Source: Methylobacterium cerastii (GTDB taxonomy: Bacteria > Pseudomonadota > Alphaproteobacteria > Rhizobiales > Beijerinckiaceae). Taken from it: 64,000 nucleotides of DNA. The position numbers and the translations under genes were made by a program. The DNA is taken from NCBI RefSeq assembly GCF_022179125.1, contig NZ_BPQG01000006.1:205375-269374 (forward strand), given 5' to 3'. Numbering within the stretch: the stretch's first letter is position 1; every line of letters starts with the position of its first letter. Of this stretch, positions 35,335-44,404 are shown one piece after another. The notes under the pieces are model-generated. The model was not told where the DNA came from. It worked only from the letters and a program-made list of their open reading frames with translations, and did not search any database.

Positions 35335-36753
35335 ATGACCCCGTCCGACCCCGTCGCCGCCTTCCGCACCGCCCTCGGCGAGGGCGGCGTGCTCACCGGC
35401 TCCGACACCGCACGCTACACCCGCGACCAGCGCGATTTGATGCAGGGCGAGGCCGACGCCGTCCTGCGGCCGAGATCGGTGGCGGAGGTGCAGGCGCTCG
35501 TTTGCCTGGCGAAGGCCGAGGGTTTTGGGCTGGTGCCCCAGGGCGGCAACACCGGCTACGTCGGCGGGGCGACGCCGCAGGCCGGCCGGCGGCAACTGGT
35601 GGTGAGCCTGGAGCGGATGGCGCGCATCCGCTCCGTCGACCCGCTCGACTTCACGCTAACCTGCGATGCCGGCGCGATCCTCGCCGACGCGCAGGCTGCG
35701 GCGGCCGCGCACGACCTGCTGCTGCCGCTGAGCCTCGGCGCGGAGGGAAGCTGCCGCCTCGGCGGCAACCTCGGCACCAATGCCGGCGGCCTGCAGGTTC
35801 TGCGCTACGGCATGACCCGCGACCTCGTCCTCGGCCTGGAGGCGGTGCTGCCGGACGGCTCGTTATTTTCCGACATGAAGCGTTTGCGCAAGAACAACAT
35901 CGGCTACGACCTCAAGCAGCTCTTCGTCGGCGCCGAAGGCACGCTCGGCATCGTCACCGGCGTGGTGCTGAAGCTGTGGCCGGCGCAAAACCACCGCGCC
36001 ACCGCATGGCTGCAGCTCGCCGCCGACGCGCCGATCCCCGAGATCGCCGCGTTCCTCCGTCGCGAGACCTCGGACCTGGTCACGACCTTCGAGCTGATCT
36101 CGGCCTCCTCGCTCGCGCTGGTCGCCGAGATGCGCGGCGCCCCGACCGGGTTCGCCACCGGGGAGGGCGGAGCGGTGCTGCTCGAGCTCTCGTCCTCGTC
36201 TCGGCACATCCGCCTTGACGACGTGCTGATGGCCGCCCTCGAATCGCTGATGGAGCGGGGGTGGATCACCGATGCGGCGTTGGCGAGCTCCGAGGCGCAG
36301 CGCCGGGCGATGTGGGCCGTGCGCGAGACCATCCCTGAGGGCGAGAAGCACGCAGGCGGCTCGGTGAAGCTCGACATCGCCGTGCCGCTCTCGCAGCTCG
36401 GCGTCTTCCTGGTCCGGGCCGGCGCCGTGCTGGCGGAACGGATGCCGGGCGTGCGCCTGTCGTTCTACGGCCATGTCGGCGACGGCAACGTGCACTACAA
36501 CCTGATGGTGCCGGCGGGCGAGGACCGGCTCGCCTTCACCCGCCGGGTCGAGGACGGCATCGCCCACGAGATCTACGCGGTGGCGATCGACCTCGGCGGC
36601 AGCTTCAGCGCCGAGTACGGAATCGGCCGCTTCAAGCGCGACCTGCTCCATCGCTACGCCGACCCGACCCGTCTGACCTTGATCGAGACGATCAAGCACG
36701 GCCTCGATCCGGACGGGCTGATGAACGCCGGGGCGATGACCGAGCGGCCTTGA
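35335..36753 (+). CDS. FAD-binding oxidoreductase, D-2-hydroxyglutarate/D-lactate dehydrogenase-like
   Basis: 472 aa. FAD_binding_4 domain (VLRPRSVAEVQALVCLAKAEG, PQGGNTGYVGGATP, LGGNLGTNAGGLQVLRYGMTRDLVLGLEAVLPDG, LKQLFVGAEGTLGIVT) followed by the FAD-oxidase_C domain (SFYGHVGDGNVHYNLM, SAEYGIGRFKRD, HGLDPDGLMNAGA). This is the D-2-hydroxyacid (D2HGDH/GlcD/Dld) family; substrate not fixed by sequence. The start ATG was chosen because the conserved N-terminus begins soon after it. Confidence 0.87.
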   Translation: MTPSDPVAAFRTALGEGGVLTGSDTARYTRDQRDLMQGEADAVLRPRSVAEVQALVCLAKAEGFGLVPQGGNTGYVGGATPQAGRRQLVVSLERMARIRSVDPLDFTLTCDAGAILADAQAAAAAHDLLLPLSLGAEGSCRLGGNLGTNAGGLQVLRYGMTRDLVLGLEAVLPDGSLFSDMKRLRKNNIGYDLKQLFVGAEGTLGIVTGVVLKLWPAQNHRATAWLQLAADAPIPEIAAFLRRETSDLVTTFELISASSLALVAEMRGAPTGFATGEGGAVLLELSSSSRHIRLDDVLMAALESLMERGWITDAALASSEAQRRAMWAVRETIPEGEKHAGGSVKLDIAVPLSQLGVFLVRAGAVLAERMPGVRLSFYGHVGDGNVHYNLMVPAGEDRLAFTRRVEDGIAHEIYAVAIDLGGSFSAEYGIGRFKRDLLHRYADPTRLTLIETIKHGLDPDGLMNAGAMTERP

Positions 36754-36870
36754 TGCCGGCCGCCGCCTTTCCACGACTCGCGCCTCTCATCGAGTCCACG
36801 CTTGGCGCCCGACGAAAATACATGCATATGCCTGTTTCGGGTGAGGCGCACCGATTCGCGCGAGGGTGAT

Positions 36871-38184
36871 ATGATCGTGGCCAGTCCGTCCCATGCCCTG
36901 TCGGGATCGCTCGCCTGCGTTCTGGCGCGCCGCGGGGTGCATTACGGCTGGGTCTCGGCCGCGGTCACCTTCCTGACCATGCTGGTGACGGCCGGCGCGG
37001 TCGGCGCCCCCGGGGTGCTGATCCTGCCGTTGCAACGGGAATTCGGCTGGGACACGGCCTCGATCTCGTCGGCGCTGGCGATCCGCCTCGTGCTGTTCGG
37101 CTTGATGGGCCCGTTCGCTGCCGCCCTGATGAACCGCTACGGCCCGCGTCGGATCGTGCTCTTGGCGCTGGCGCTGATCGCCTCCGGCCTGCTGGCCTCG
37201 CTCGCCATGACCCAGCTCTGGCAGCTGATCCTGCTCTGGGGCGTCGTCGTCGGCGTCGGCACCGGGCTCACCGCGCTGGTGCTCGGGGCGACGGTGGCGA
37301 CGCGCTGGTTCTCGCACCGCCGCGGCCTCGTCGTCGGCCTGCTCACCGCGAGCTCGGCCACGGGACAGCTGATCGTTCTGCCGGTCCTCGCGGCGCTCAC
37401 CGAGGCGATGGGCTGGCGTGCGGCCCTGCTCACGATCTGCGGCCTGCTCGGGCTGGCGGCGACCTTCGTGTTCCTGCTTCTGCGCGACCGACCGGAAGAT
37501 GTCGGCCTGCTGCCCTATGGCGAGACCACCGCGAACGCCGCCCCGACGCGCGGGCTGGCCGTGGGCGCCATCGCAGCCCTGCGCGGGGCGGCGCGGACAA
37601 AGGTGTTCTGGGTGCTGTTCTTCACCTTCTTCATCTGCGGCGCGAGCACCAACGGGCTGATCCAGACCCACTTCATCCCGCTCTGTGCCGACTATGGGCT
37701 GCGCCCGGTCCAGGCGGCGAGCGTGCTCGCCGGCATGGGCGTTTTCGATTTCGTCGGCACCGTCGCCTCGGGCTGGCTGTCGGACCGCTACGACAACCGC
37801 TGGCTGCTGTTCTGGTACTACGGCCTTCGCGGGCTCTCGCTGCTGTGCCTGCCGTTCTCGGACTTCTCGTTCACCGGGCTGTCCCTCTTCGCGGTGTTCT
37901 ACGGCCTCGACTGGATCGCCACAGTGCCGCCGACCGTGAAGCTCGCCGCGCAGCGGTTCGGGCGCGAGCGCGCCAACGTGGTCTTCGGCTGGGTCTTCGC
38001 CGGGCACCAGCTCGGCGCGGCGACGGCGGCCTTCGGCGCCGGCCTGTCGCGCACGGAGCTGCAGAGCTACCTCCCGGCCTTCTTCGCCGCCGGCGCGCTC
38101 TGCCTCGTCGCCTCGGCGCTGATCCTCACCCTGAGCCCGCCGCGGCGGGAGGGCGTGCCGGGCGCGTTGCCCGCCGCCGGCTGA
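36871..38184 (+). CDS. MFS transporter (monocarboxylate/oxalate-formate antiporter-like)
   Basis: 437 aa, twelve membrane segments. GVHYGWVSAAVTFLTMLVTAGAVGAPGVLILPLQREFGWD at the start, RWFSHRRGLVVGLLTASSATGQL, and ASGWLSDRYDNRW are typical of the MCT/YbfB-like group. The start ATG follows a GAGGGTGAT ribosome-binding region. Substrate unknown; 118 bp downstream of the FAD dehydrogenase, so it could import that enzyme's 2-hydroxyacid, which is inference only. Confidence 0.85.
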   Translation: MIVASPSHALSGSLACVLARRGVHYGWVSAAVTFLTMLVTAGAVGAPGVLILPLQREFGWDTASISSALAIRLVLFGLMGPFAAALMNRYGPRRIVLLALALIASGLLASLAMTQLWQLILLWGVVVGVGTGLTALVLGATVATRWFSHRRGLVVGLLTASSATGQLIVLPVLAALTEAMGWRAALLTICGLLGLAATFVFLLLRDRPEDVGLLPYGETTANAAPTRGLAVGAIAALRGAARTKVFWVLFFTFFICGASTNGLIQTHFIPLCADYGLRPVQAASVLAGMGVFDFVGTVASGWLSDRYDNRWLLFWYYGLRGLSLLCLPFSDFSFTGLSLFAVFYGLDWIATVPPTVKLAAQRFGRERANVVFGWVFAGHQLGAATAAFGAGLSRTELQSYLPAFFAAGALCLVASALILTLSPPRREGVPGALPAAG

Positions 38185-38266
38185 AGCCTCATACCGGCCT
38201 CCGCGCCGCCGCGACCGGGCATCGACCCCCGTCGCCGCTGCGGCCCACAATGGAGGACGCAGCACG

Positions 38267-38650
38267 GTGTTCAGCCACATCACGATCGGCAGCAACGACC
38301 TCGCCCGGACGAAGGCGTTCTACGACGCGCTCTTCGCCGCGACCGGCGGAGAGCCCGGCTTCGAGGATGCGAAGAGACGCCTGATCTACGCGCACCGCGG
38401 CGGCCGACTGATCGTCACCAAGCCGGTCGACGGGAAGGCCGCGACCGGCGCCAACGGCGGCACCATCGGGTTCACGATGGAAAGCCCGGACGAGGCCAAG
38501 GCTTGGCACGACGCCGGCGTCGCGAACGGCGGCACGTCGGTCGAAGACCCGCCGGGCGAGCGCACGGGGTCCGCCGGCAGGATGTACCTCGCGTACCTGC
38601 GCGATCCGGACGGCAACAAGCTCTGCGCGTTCTACCGTTTCCCGGGCTGA
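38267..38650 (+). CDS. VOC (glyoxalase/bleomycin-resistance fold) protein
   Basis: 127 aa from GTG 38267, chosen because GGAGG lies 10 bp upstream. MFSHITIGSNDLARTKAFYDALF, GFTMESPDEAKAWHDAGVANGG and YLRDPDGNKLCAFYRF are two beta-alpha-beta-beta-beta halves of the VOC fold with a metal-binding His and C-terminal acidic position. Specific reaction unknown. Confidence 0.87.
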   Translation: MFSHITIGSNDLARTKAFYDALFAATGGEPGFEDAKRRLIYAHRGGRLIVTKPVDGKAATGANGGTIGFTMESPDEAKAWHDAGVANGGTSVEDPPGERTGSAGRMYLAYLRDPDGNKLCAFYRFPG

Positions 38651-38662
38651 CGCGGCCGGCGG

Positions 38663-38851
38663 CTACACCGTCCGGTCGACGAGCCGCCCCTGGCCGGCGG
38701 GTGCCGGCGGCGAGGCGGACGCCGCCGTCTCCGCGACCAGGGCGGCGACCGCCTTCTGCGCGTCGACCTGCTGACGCGCGACCGCGGTGCCGATCGACTG
38801 AGACAGGGCGCCGCCCTGCATCTGGACGGCTTGGGCAACGAGGCTGGTCAT
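38663..38851 (-). CDS. YjfB-like putative motility protein
   Basis: 62 aa: MTSLVAQAVQMQGGALSQSIGTAVARQQVDAQKAVAALV... fits the short YjfB family (an N-terminal VAxAVxMQ, then LxQSIxTAVxRxQxD helix and a proline-rich tail). Family function unproven. Nothing around it is flagellar, so the label rests on sequence pattern alone. Confidence 0.55.
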   Translation of the reverse strand: MTSLVAQAVQMQGGALSQSIGTAVARQQVDAQKAVAALVAETAASASPPAPAGQGRLVDRTV

Positions 38852-38974
38852 GCCCCATCCTTGCCCCGCGACGATGAAGGACGGGTTACGCGGGTGCTGC
38901 GAGGTTCGTCGCGGTCTTCGGCAGGGGGCCGGCTTCGGCCCAACGTCTGCTTCGCGAGCCGAAGCCGGTAACGC

Positions 38975-39373
38975 CTAGGTCTTCTGCGGGTCCAGCATGA
39001 CCCACAGTCGCTCGATCCGGCCGTCGACGACGTCCGCCACGTCCGAGCCGGTGACGACGACGGGTCCGCCGCTGGGGCCGGCACGCCAGCGCAGGACGCC
39101 GAAACCGTGATGCCCGACCGCGGCGCCGTCGGGCACGAAGCGGAAGTCCGGCCCGAACTGTTCGAGAAGCTTGCCGGCGACCTCGGAGATCGCCGCACGA
39201 CCCCTGACGACGTTCGCGGGCTCGTACATGACGGGGTCGGCGCCATAGAGCTCGTCCAGAGCGCGCGCACGCATGCTGCCGTTACGTTCGTTGAACACCC
39301 GTTCCAGGTTCGCGCGGAGCAGGCGGTCGTAGTCCGGCACATCCGTCGTCGCGGGCGTGATTGCGTCCGGCAC
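38975..39373 (-). CDS. NTF2-like (SnoaL-type) protein
   Basis: 132 aa from GTG 39373, favoured by AAAGGA upstream and because the longer frame has an atypical leader. LLRANLERVFNERNGSMRARALDELYGADPVMYEPANVVRGRAAISEVAGKLLEQF, then FVPDGAAVGHHGFGVLRWRAG and DGRIERLWVML, are the cone-shaped NTF2 fold. Likely a small-molecule isomerase or stress protein; substrate unknown. Confidence 0.82.
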   Translation of the reverse strand: MPDAITPATTDVPDYDRLLRANLERVFNERNGSMRARALDELYGADPVMYEPANVVRGRAAISEVAGKLLEQFGPDFRFVPDGAAVGHHGFGVLRWRAGPSGGPVVVTGSDVADVVDGRIERLWVMLDPQKT

Positions 39374-39511
39374 GGTGCATCCTTTCGCGGTAGTGATGTC
39401 ACACGCGAGCGTATCGGCCGGGATGGCGGGTGAGAAGGTGCGGGCGGGTGGAGATCCGCCCATCGCAGACACGACGATTCGCTGTCTCGTCTGGAACCGT
39501 CCCCCGCCAGG

Positions 39512-40087
39512 TCACCCGATCACGATCCGCGTCCGCGGCCCCAGCCGCCGCAGCAGCCGCAACAGGTCCGCGCGCTTCAGCGCGACGCAGCCCTCCGTCG
39601 GCGTGTAGCCCGGGCGGGCGACGTGCAGGAAGATCGCGGAGCCGCGGCCGGGGCGGATCGGGCCCCGGTTGTGGTCGAGGTCGATCACCACGTCGTAGAG
39701 GCCGTCGTCGCGCCACATCCGCTCCGCGCTCACGCCGGGCGCGGGGAGGGCGATCGGGCGGTTGTAGCGCCGGTCGCGGACGTCGTCGCACCAGCCGTCG
39801 CCGGGGGCGGTCCGGCGCAAGGGTAGGGCGGTGACGGGGCGGGCGAGGTTGTCCGGCCTGTAGCTACCGCCGCGCAGGCGAAACCGGCCGCGCGGCGAGC
39901 CGCCGTCGCCCTCGCGCTTCACCTGCACGATACCGCCGGCGCCGAGCGCGCAGGGGATGATCGCGGCGCCCGCCTGCAGCAGGCCCTTGCGCCGGTCGCC
40001 GACCCGCGGATGCACCTTGAGCGTCGCCAAGGTTCGCGCCGTGCCGGAATCGCGGTGGCGTTCATGAGGACGGGGACGCTTCGTCAT
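39512..40087 (-). CDS. L,D-transpeptidase family protein (YkuD)
   Basis: 191 aa. Catalytic signature near the C-terminus: FLHVARPGYTPTEGCVALKRADL, with His155 and Cys167. No clear signal peptide, since the N-terminus is basic (MTKRPRPHERHRD). The family cross-links peptidoglycan or acts as a periplasmic carboxypeptidase-like enzyme. Divergent from the response regulator, 268 bp away. Either the protein is exported by an uncommon route or the true start lies elsewhere. Confidence 0.85.
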   Translation of the reverse strand: MTKRPRPHERHRDSGTARTLATLKVHPRVGDRRKGLLQAGAAIIPCALGAGGIVQVKREGDGGSPRGRFRLRGGSYRPDNLARPVTALPLRRTAPGDGWCDDVRDRRYNRPIALPAPGVSAERMWRDDGLYDVVIDLDHNRGPIRPGRGSAIFLHVARPGYTPTEGCVALKRADLLRLLRRLGPRTRIVIG

Positions 40088-40355
40088 GATGCTGGGTGAA
40101 CCGGAGGTGCGGGCGGCCGGAGGGCGGGAACGTGGCGTCCCTGCGCAGTGAAGCGTGGCGGCGGCGGGTTGGCTGTCACGAAAAGGGTCGTATAATTGTG
40201 CACAAGCCAATTCCCCGCCGCGAAAAGCACGTTATTCTAAGGCGTCTACCCGGGTCGAAGAACCCTCGGGTCCTTTGGGAGCGAGATCGTCCGAGCACCG
40301 GAACTCCGGGGCGCGATCCGTTCCGGTCGTGCCCAGTCGAAGAGTTCCACGGACG

Positions 40356-41042
40356 ATGTCCAACGCCTACCGCCTCCTCATCTGCGACGACGACGCGATC
40401 CTGCGCGAGACCCTGACCGAACAGCTCGACCTCTGCGAGGAGTTCACGGTGGTCGCCGAGATCGATGCGGGCCGCGCCATCGCCCGCGTCGCCTCCGACC
40501 GGATCGACCTCGCGGTGATGGATGTCGGCCTGCCCGACATGGACGGCCGAGAGGCCGTCCGCCTGATGCGCAAGAACGGCTTCAAGGGCCCAGTCATCAT
40601 GCTGACCGCCCAGGATTCCGAGGCCGACACCGTCGAGGGCCTCGAGGCGGGGGCCAACGACTACGTCACCAAGCCGTTCAAGTTCGCGATCCTGCTCGCC
40701 CGCATCCGCGCGCACCTGCGCAGCCACGAGGCCTCCGAGGACGCGGTCTTCCAGATCGGTCCCTACACCTTCAAGCCGGGGGCGAAGCTCCTGGTCGGCG
40801 AGCGCGGCTCGAAGCTGAAGCTCACCGAGAAGGAGACCGCGATCCTGCGCTTCCTCTACCGCGCCGGGCGCGAGGTGGTCGGCCGCGACACGCTGCTCGC
40901 CGAGGTCTGGGGCTACAACGCCCAGGTCACGACCCACACGCTGGAAACCCACATCTACCGGCTGCGGCAGAAGATCGAGCCGAATCCCGGGCTCGCCGCG
41001 ATCCTCGTCACCGAGGGCGGCGGCTACAAGCTGCTGCCGTGA
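40356..41042 (+). CDS. OmpR-family response regulator
   Basis: 228 aa. Receiver domain (ICDDDAILRE, phosphoacceptor Asp56 in AVMDVGLPDMDG, KPFKF lysine near 109) and a C-terminal winged helix (LTEKETAILRFLYRAGREVVGRDTLLAEVWGYNAQVTTHTLETHIYRLRQKIE). No histidine kinase is adjacent, so it is an orphan here. It is 7 bp upstream of the alkylguanine transferase and could be co-transcribed with it. Confidence 0.9.
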   Translation: MSNAYRLLICDDDAILRETLTEQLDLCEEFTVVAEIDAGRAIARVASDRIDLAVMDVGLPDMDGREAVRLMRKNGFKGPVIMLTAQDSEADTVEGLEAGANDYVTKPFKFAILLARIRAHLRSHEASEDAVFQIGPYTFKPGAKLLVGERGSKLKLTEKETAILRFLYRAGREVVGRDTLLAEVWGYNAQVTTHTLETHIYRLRQKIEPNPGLAAILVTEGGGYKLLP

Positions 41043-41049
41043 TCCCGGC

Positions 41050-41628
41050 ATGAGCGCCACCCCGTTCGCCCTGCTCCGCGAGACCCTGGCAAGCCCGATC
41101 GGGACGCTCGTGCTCCTGACCGATGCCGACGGGCGCCTGCGCGTCGCCGACTTCGACGAGGACCAGGACCGGATGGAGGCGCTTCTCGACCGCGCCTACG
41201 GACGCGGCGGCAGGTCGGTCTCCGCATCCCGGCATCTCAGCCGGGCACTCCGCGCATTGACGCGCTACTTCGACGGCGACCTCACGGCGGTCGACGAGGT
41301 CGAGACTGCAACGGGCGGCACAGTGCTTCAGCGCGCGGTCTGGGCGGCCCTGCGGACCGTGCCCGCCGGCACCACCGAGAGCTACGGCGCGCTTGCGGCG
41401 CGGATCGGCCATCCCCGCGCGGTGCGCCCTGTCGGCGCGGCCAACGGCGCGAACCCGATCTGCATCGTGGTGCCGTGCCACCGCGTCGTCGGTGCGAACG
41501 GCACGCTCACCGGCTACGGCGGCGGATTGGACCGCAAGCGCTGGCTCCTCGACCACGAGGCGCGCCATGCCGGCGTCGGCGACAGAAAACCGCCCACCGA
41601 CTTGTTCGGGGCGGCCCTGCTCCGCTGA
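41050..41628 (+). CDS. ogt: Methylated-DNA-[protein]-cysteine S-methyltransferase
   Basis: 192 aa. C-terminal DNA-binding and active-site domain with TTESYGALAARIGHPRAVRPVGAANGANP and PCHRVVGANG (Cys143 accepts the alkyl group), plus GYGGGLDRKRWLLDHE. Repairs O6-alkylguanine by suicide transfer. Seven bp after the response regulator. Confidence 0.93.
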   Translation: MSATPFALLRETLASPIGTLVLLTDADGRLRVADFDEDQDRMEALLDRAYGRGGRSVSASRHLSRALRALTRYFDGDLTAVDEVETATGGTVLQRAVWAALRTVPAGTTESYGALAARIGHPRAVRPVGAANGANPICIVVPCHRVVGANGTLTGYGGGLDRKRWLLDHEARHAGVGDRKPPTDLFGAALLR

Positions 41629-41781
41629 CCCGGCACCCGGCCGCATCCGCTCGCCCGTGACGACCGGATCACGGACGAATCCAACCCGCTGCGTGGTCGC
41701 ATTTACTTCATGGGCGCCGGTACCCACCCGGCTCCAAAATGCTCTAAGCATCGTCGATCGGACGCAAAGGATCTCTGCGGG

Positions 41782-42234
41782 TTGGGCATCGAAGACGACA
41801 TCGCGATCCTCGCCGCCGCGCCGGTCTTCGAAGCGTTCGGGCGCGACGCCCTGCGCCTGCTCACCTTCGCCGCCGAGCGCCGATCGCTGGAACCGCGAGA
41901 GACTCTGTTCAGCCGCGGCGATCCGGCCGATGGCGGCTTCGTCGTCTTGTCCGGCACGATCGCCCTCGCGCCCCGTGTCGCCGGCGGCGACACGGTGCTG
42001 GCCGGCCGTTCGGCGCTGATCGGGCGCCTCGCGTTGTTCGTCCGCGGCGAACGCCCGGGCGACGCCGCCGCGCAAGGTGCGGCCGAGGTCACGCGCATCA
42101 CCCCGACCCTGATGCGCCGCGTGCTGGAGGAGTTTCCCGATGCCGCCGCCGTGATCCACGACGCGCTGGCCGACGACCTGTCCGCGCTGAACCAGGATTT
42201 CGCGCGCGTGCGCGCCATGCTCGACGCGGATTGA
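41782..42234 (+). CDS. Cyclic-nucleotide-binding-domain protein, stand-alone
   Basis: 150 aa from TTG 41782, favoured by AAAGGA 10 bp upstream; an ATG at 41710 would add 24 residues of unusual composition. APVFEAFGRDALRLLTFAAERRSLEPRETLFSRGDPADGGFVVLSGTIAL is a cNMP-binding beta-roll, but the phosphate-binding cassette R-x-A-x-L is poorly kept and no helix-turn-helix follows. Likely a regulatory or scaffold protein rather than a Crp-type activator. Confidence 0.7.
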   Translation: MGIEDDIAILAAAPVFEAFGRDALRLLTFAAERRSLEPRETLFSRGDPADGGFVVLSGTIALAPRVAGGDTVLAGRSALIGRLALFVRGERPGDAAAQGAAEVTRITPTLMRRVLEEFPDAAAVIHDALADDLSALNQDFARVRAMLDAD

Positions 42235-42251
42235 TCGGGCTCGACGCCTGG

Positions 42252-43154
42252 TCAGGTTTGCGGCAGCAATGCGCGGGCTGCCTCGACCACGGCGTCGCCG
42301 CGGATGTGATGAAGCATGTGGCCGATTCCCGCGAGGCGCTCGAAGCGCGCGCCCGGGATCATGCGGGCGGCCAGGGCACCGTGCATCATCGGGTTGACCA
42401 CGATGTCGGCGTCGCCCGCCAGAATCCGAACCGGCACCCGGCAGGTGGCGTAGGCAGCCGCACTCCGGCTCAGCGCCGCCCAGAGCGAGAGCGCGTCCTC
42501 GGCCTCGGCGACGATCTGGCCCGGGCGCCCGGCGAAGCCGAACGGGAACGCTTCGGCGAAGGCGCGCGGCATGGTCTGGGGCAGGAACATCGCGTTCCAC
42601 AGCAACGGCAGCAGCGTCGGGTCGGCGGAGGCGCCGAGCGCGTCCGACAGCATCGGCCCCGAGACGGGCGCGGCGCGCGGGCCGAACAGCACCTGCTCGA
42701 GGCGGAGTTCCGGGAAGCAGACCGGGGCGAGCGCCACGATGCCCGCGACGGAATCCGGGTAGAGCATCCCGTAGGCGAGGGCGACGGCGCCGCCGTAGGA
42801 ATGCCCGAGGATGACCGGGCGATGCAGCCCCAACGCCTGCACGGCTGCGTGGATCAGCTCGGCCTGTCGCCAGGGCGACGCGTCGGCGCCGCGCACGCGG
42901 GCGCTGTCGCCATGCCCCGGCCGGTCGACGGCGACGACCCGGAAATGCCGGGCCAGCGCCGGCACCGGGCCGAACCACATGTCCTCCAGCGTCATCAGCG
43001 TGCCGTGGATCGCGACGAGGTCCGGCCCGGTCCCTGTCTCGGCGTAGGCGATGGTGCGCCCGCCCGGCAGGTCGACGACCTTGCGCCGGACGATCCGCTC
43101 GGTCACCGCGGCGGGACCGGGCGGCCCGGAGGCGTCGAGCAACAAAGCCGCCAT
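42252..43154 (-). CDS. Alpha/beta hydrolase
   Basis: 300 aa. Oxyanion region LVAIHGTLM, PGHGDS, nucleophile elbow GHSYGG (Ser119), and the C-terminal GIGHMLHH with catalytic His. An Asp precedes it in AGDADIVV. Ordinary hydrolase fold; substrate unknown. It abuts the SDR gene (1-bp spacing), suggesting joint expression. Confidence 0.88.
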   Translation of the reverse strand: MAALLLDASGPPGPAAVTERIVRRKVVDLPGGRTIAYAETGTGPDLVAIHGTLMTLEDMWFGPVPALARHFRVVAVDRPGHGDSARVRGADASPWRQAELIHAAVQALGLHRPVILGHSYGGAVALAYGMLYPDSVAGIVALAPVCFPELRLEQVLFGPRAAPVSGPMLSDALGASADPTLLPLLWNAMFLPQTMPRAFAEAFPFGFAGRPGQIVAEAEDALSLWAALSRSAAAYATCRVPVRILAGDADIVVNPMMHGALAARMIPGARFERLAGIGHMLHHIRGDAVVEAARALLPQT

Positions 43155-43155
43155 C

Positions 43156-44187
43156 TCAGGCCGAGCGCCCGCGTCCGCGCGAAGAGCCCGGCTTTCCGGT
43201 GCCGACGCCCGCGAGGGTCAGGGCTGCAAGGCCGAGGCCGATCAGCCCCGCCGTGGCGGCGACGGGGTGCAAGGTCGCGCGGGTGTAGGCGCTGGTGCGC
43301 ATCACGTAGCCCGGCTGCGTGCCCCGGACCTCGCCCGCGTCCTTCGGCGCGTGCAGCGCGCCGGCCGGGTCGCGCGGGTCCTCGCCGCGCTTCTGCATGG
43401 CGATGATCGCGGGGGCCAAGAGATCGTAGGCGCCCGGCGCGAACTCCTTGCCGGCCACCATCAGCTTGCCGCCGCCGCCGACGACGATGTCGCGCTGCGG
43501 ATGCACGGCGGCATGCAGGATGGCGTTCGCCACCTCCTCGGGCGGGTAGATCGGAGGCGGCAGCATCGGCTCCCGGTCCATGTAGTTGCGCGCCCGCTGC
43601 GGCAGCGGCGTATCGATCGAGGTCGGCTTGACCAGCGTCACCGAGACCGGCGCATCCTCGGCCAGCAGCTCCATCCGCAGGGCGTCGGTGAAACCCTTCA
43701 CCGCGTGCTTGCTCGCCACGTACATGCCCTGGAAAGGGAAGGCGAGGTCGGAGGCGACGCTGCCGAGGTTGATCAGCGCACCGCCGCGCCGGCGCAGGTG
43801 CTCGACCGCGACGAGCGAGCCGAACACCGTGCCCCAGAGGTTGGTCTGGATCAGGCGCGCGTTGTCCGCGTCCGAAACCTCGCGCAGCGGACCGTAGATG
43901 GTGAGGCCGGCGACGTTGACCCAGGTGTCGAAACCGCCGAACGCGGCGATCGCCCGGTCGGCCACGGCCTGGACATCGGCGCGGTCGCCGACATCGCAGG
44001 GGACGGCCAAGGCGCGGCCGCCGGCCGCCTCGATTTCCGCCTGCACCGTCGCCAGCACGTCTGCGCTGCGGGCGGCGAGCACGACGGTCGCCCCGCGCTC
44101 CGCGGCCATCCGGGCGGTCGCGAGCCCGATGCCGCTCGACGCGCCGGTGATGACGACGACCTGGTCGCGCAATGCCTTGTGTTTCAT
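43156..44187 (-). CDS. SDR-family oxidoreductase with C-terminal membrane tail
   Basis: 343 aa from ATG 44187. Cofactor site TGASSGIG (residues 14-21), NVAG, catalytic Ser143 and YVASK (Tyr156, Lys160). After the catalytic domain comes a long tail ending in a hydrophobic helix (AATAGLIGLGLAALTLAGV) and a basic C-terminus, so it may be anchored to the inner membrane. Shares a unit with the alpha/beta hydrolase. Confidence 0.88.
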   Translation of the reverse strand: MKHKALRDQVVVITGASSGIGLATARMAAERGATVVLAARSADVLATVQAEIEAAGGRALAVPCDVGDRADVQAVADRAIAAFGGFDTWVNVAGLTIYGPLREVSDADNARLIQTNLWGTVFGSLVAVEHLRRRGGALINLGSVASDLAFPFQGMYVASKHAVKGFTDALRMELLAEDAPVSVTLVKPTSIDTPLPQRARNYMDREPMLPPPIYPPEEVANAILHAAVHPQRDIVVGGGGKLMVAGKEFAPGAYDLLAPAIIAMQKRGEDPRDPAGALHAPKDAGEVRGTQPGYVMRTSAYTRATLHPVAATAGLIGLGLAALTLAGVGTGKPGSSRGRGRSA

Positions 44188-44404
44188 GGCCCTGTTTCCC
44201 GCCAACGCTCCGCGCACCGGTCGGCGCGGCGCCGCAATGTCCGGGACCTACCCACGAGGCGCCGAGATGTTGCCGGAGCGCGGCCCGATTCCGTCCGCGT
44301 CGGTTGCACGCAGGTGCGCGATCGCTCCGTCGGCGCCCTCAGGTGACAGAGCGGACGGCCGCTTGTAAGCACGGGCGCTCGCTGAAAATCTGCCCGGAAG
44401 CCCC

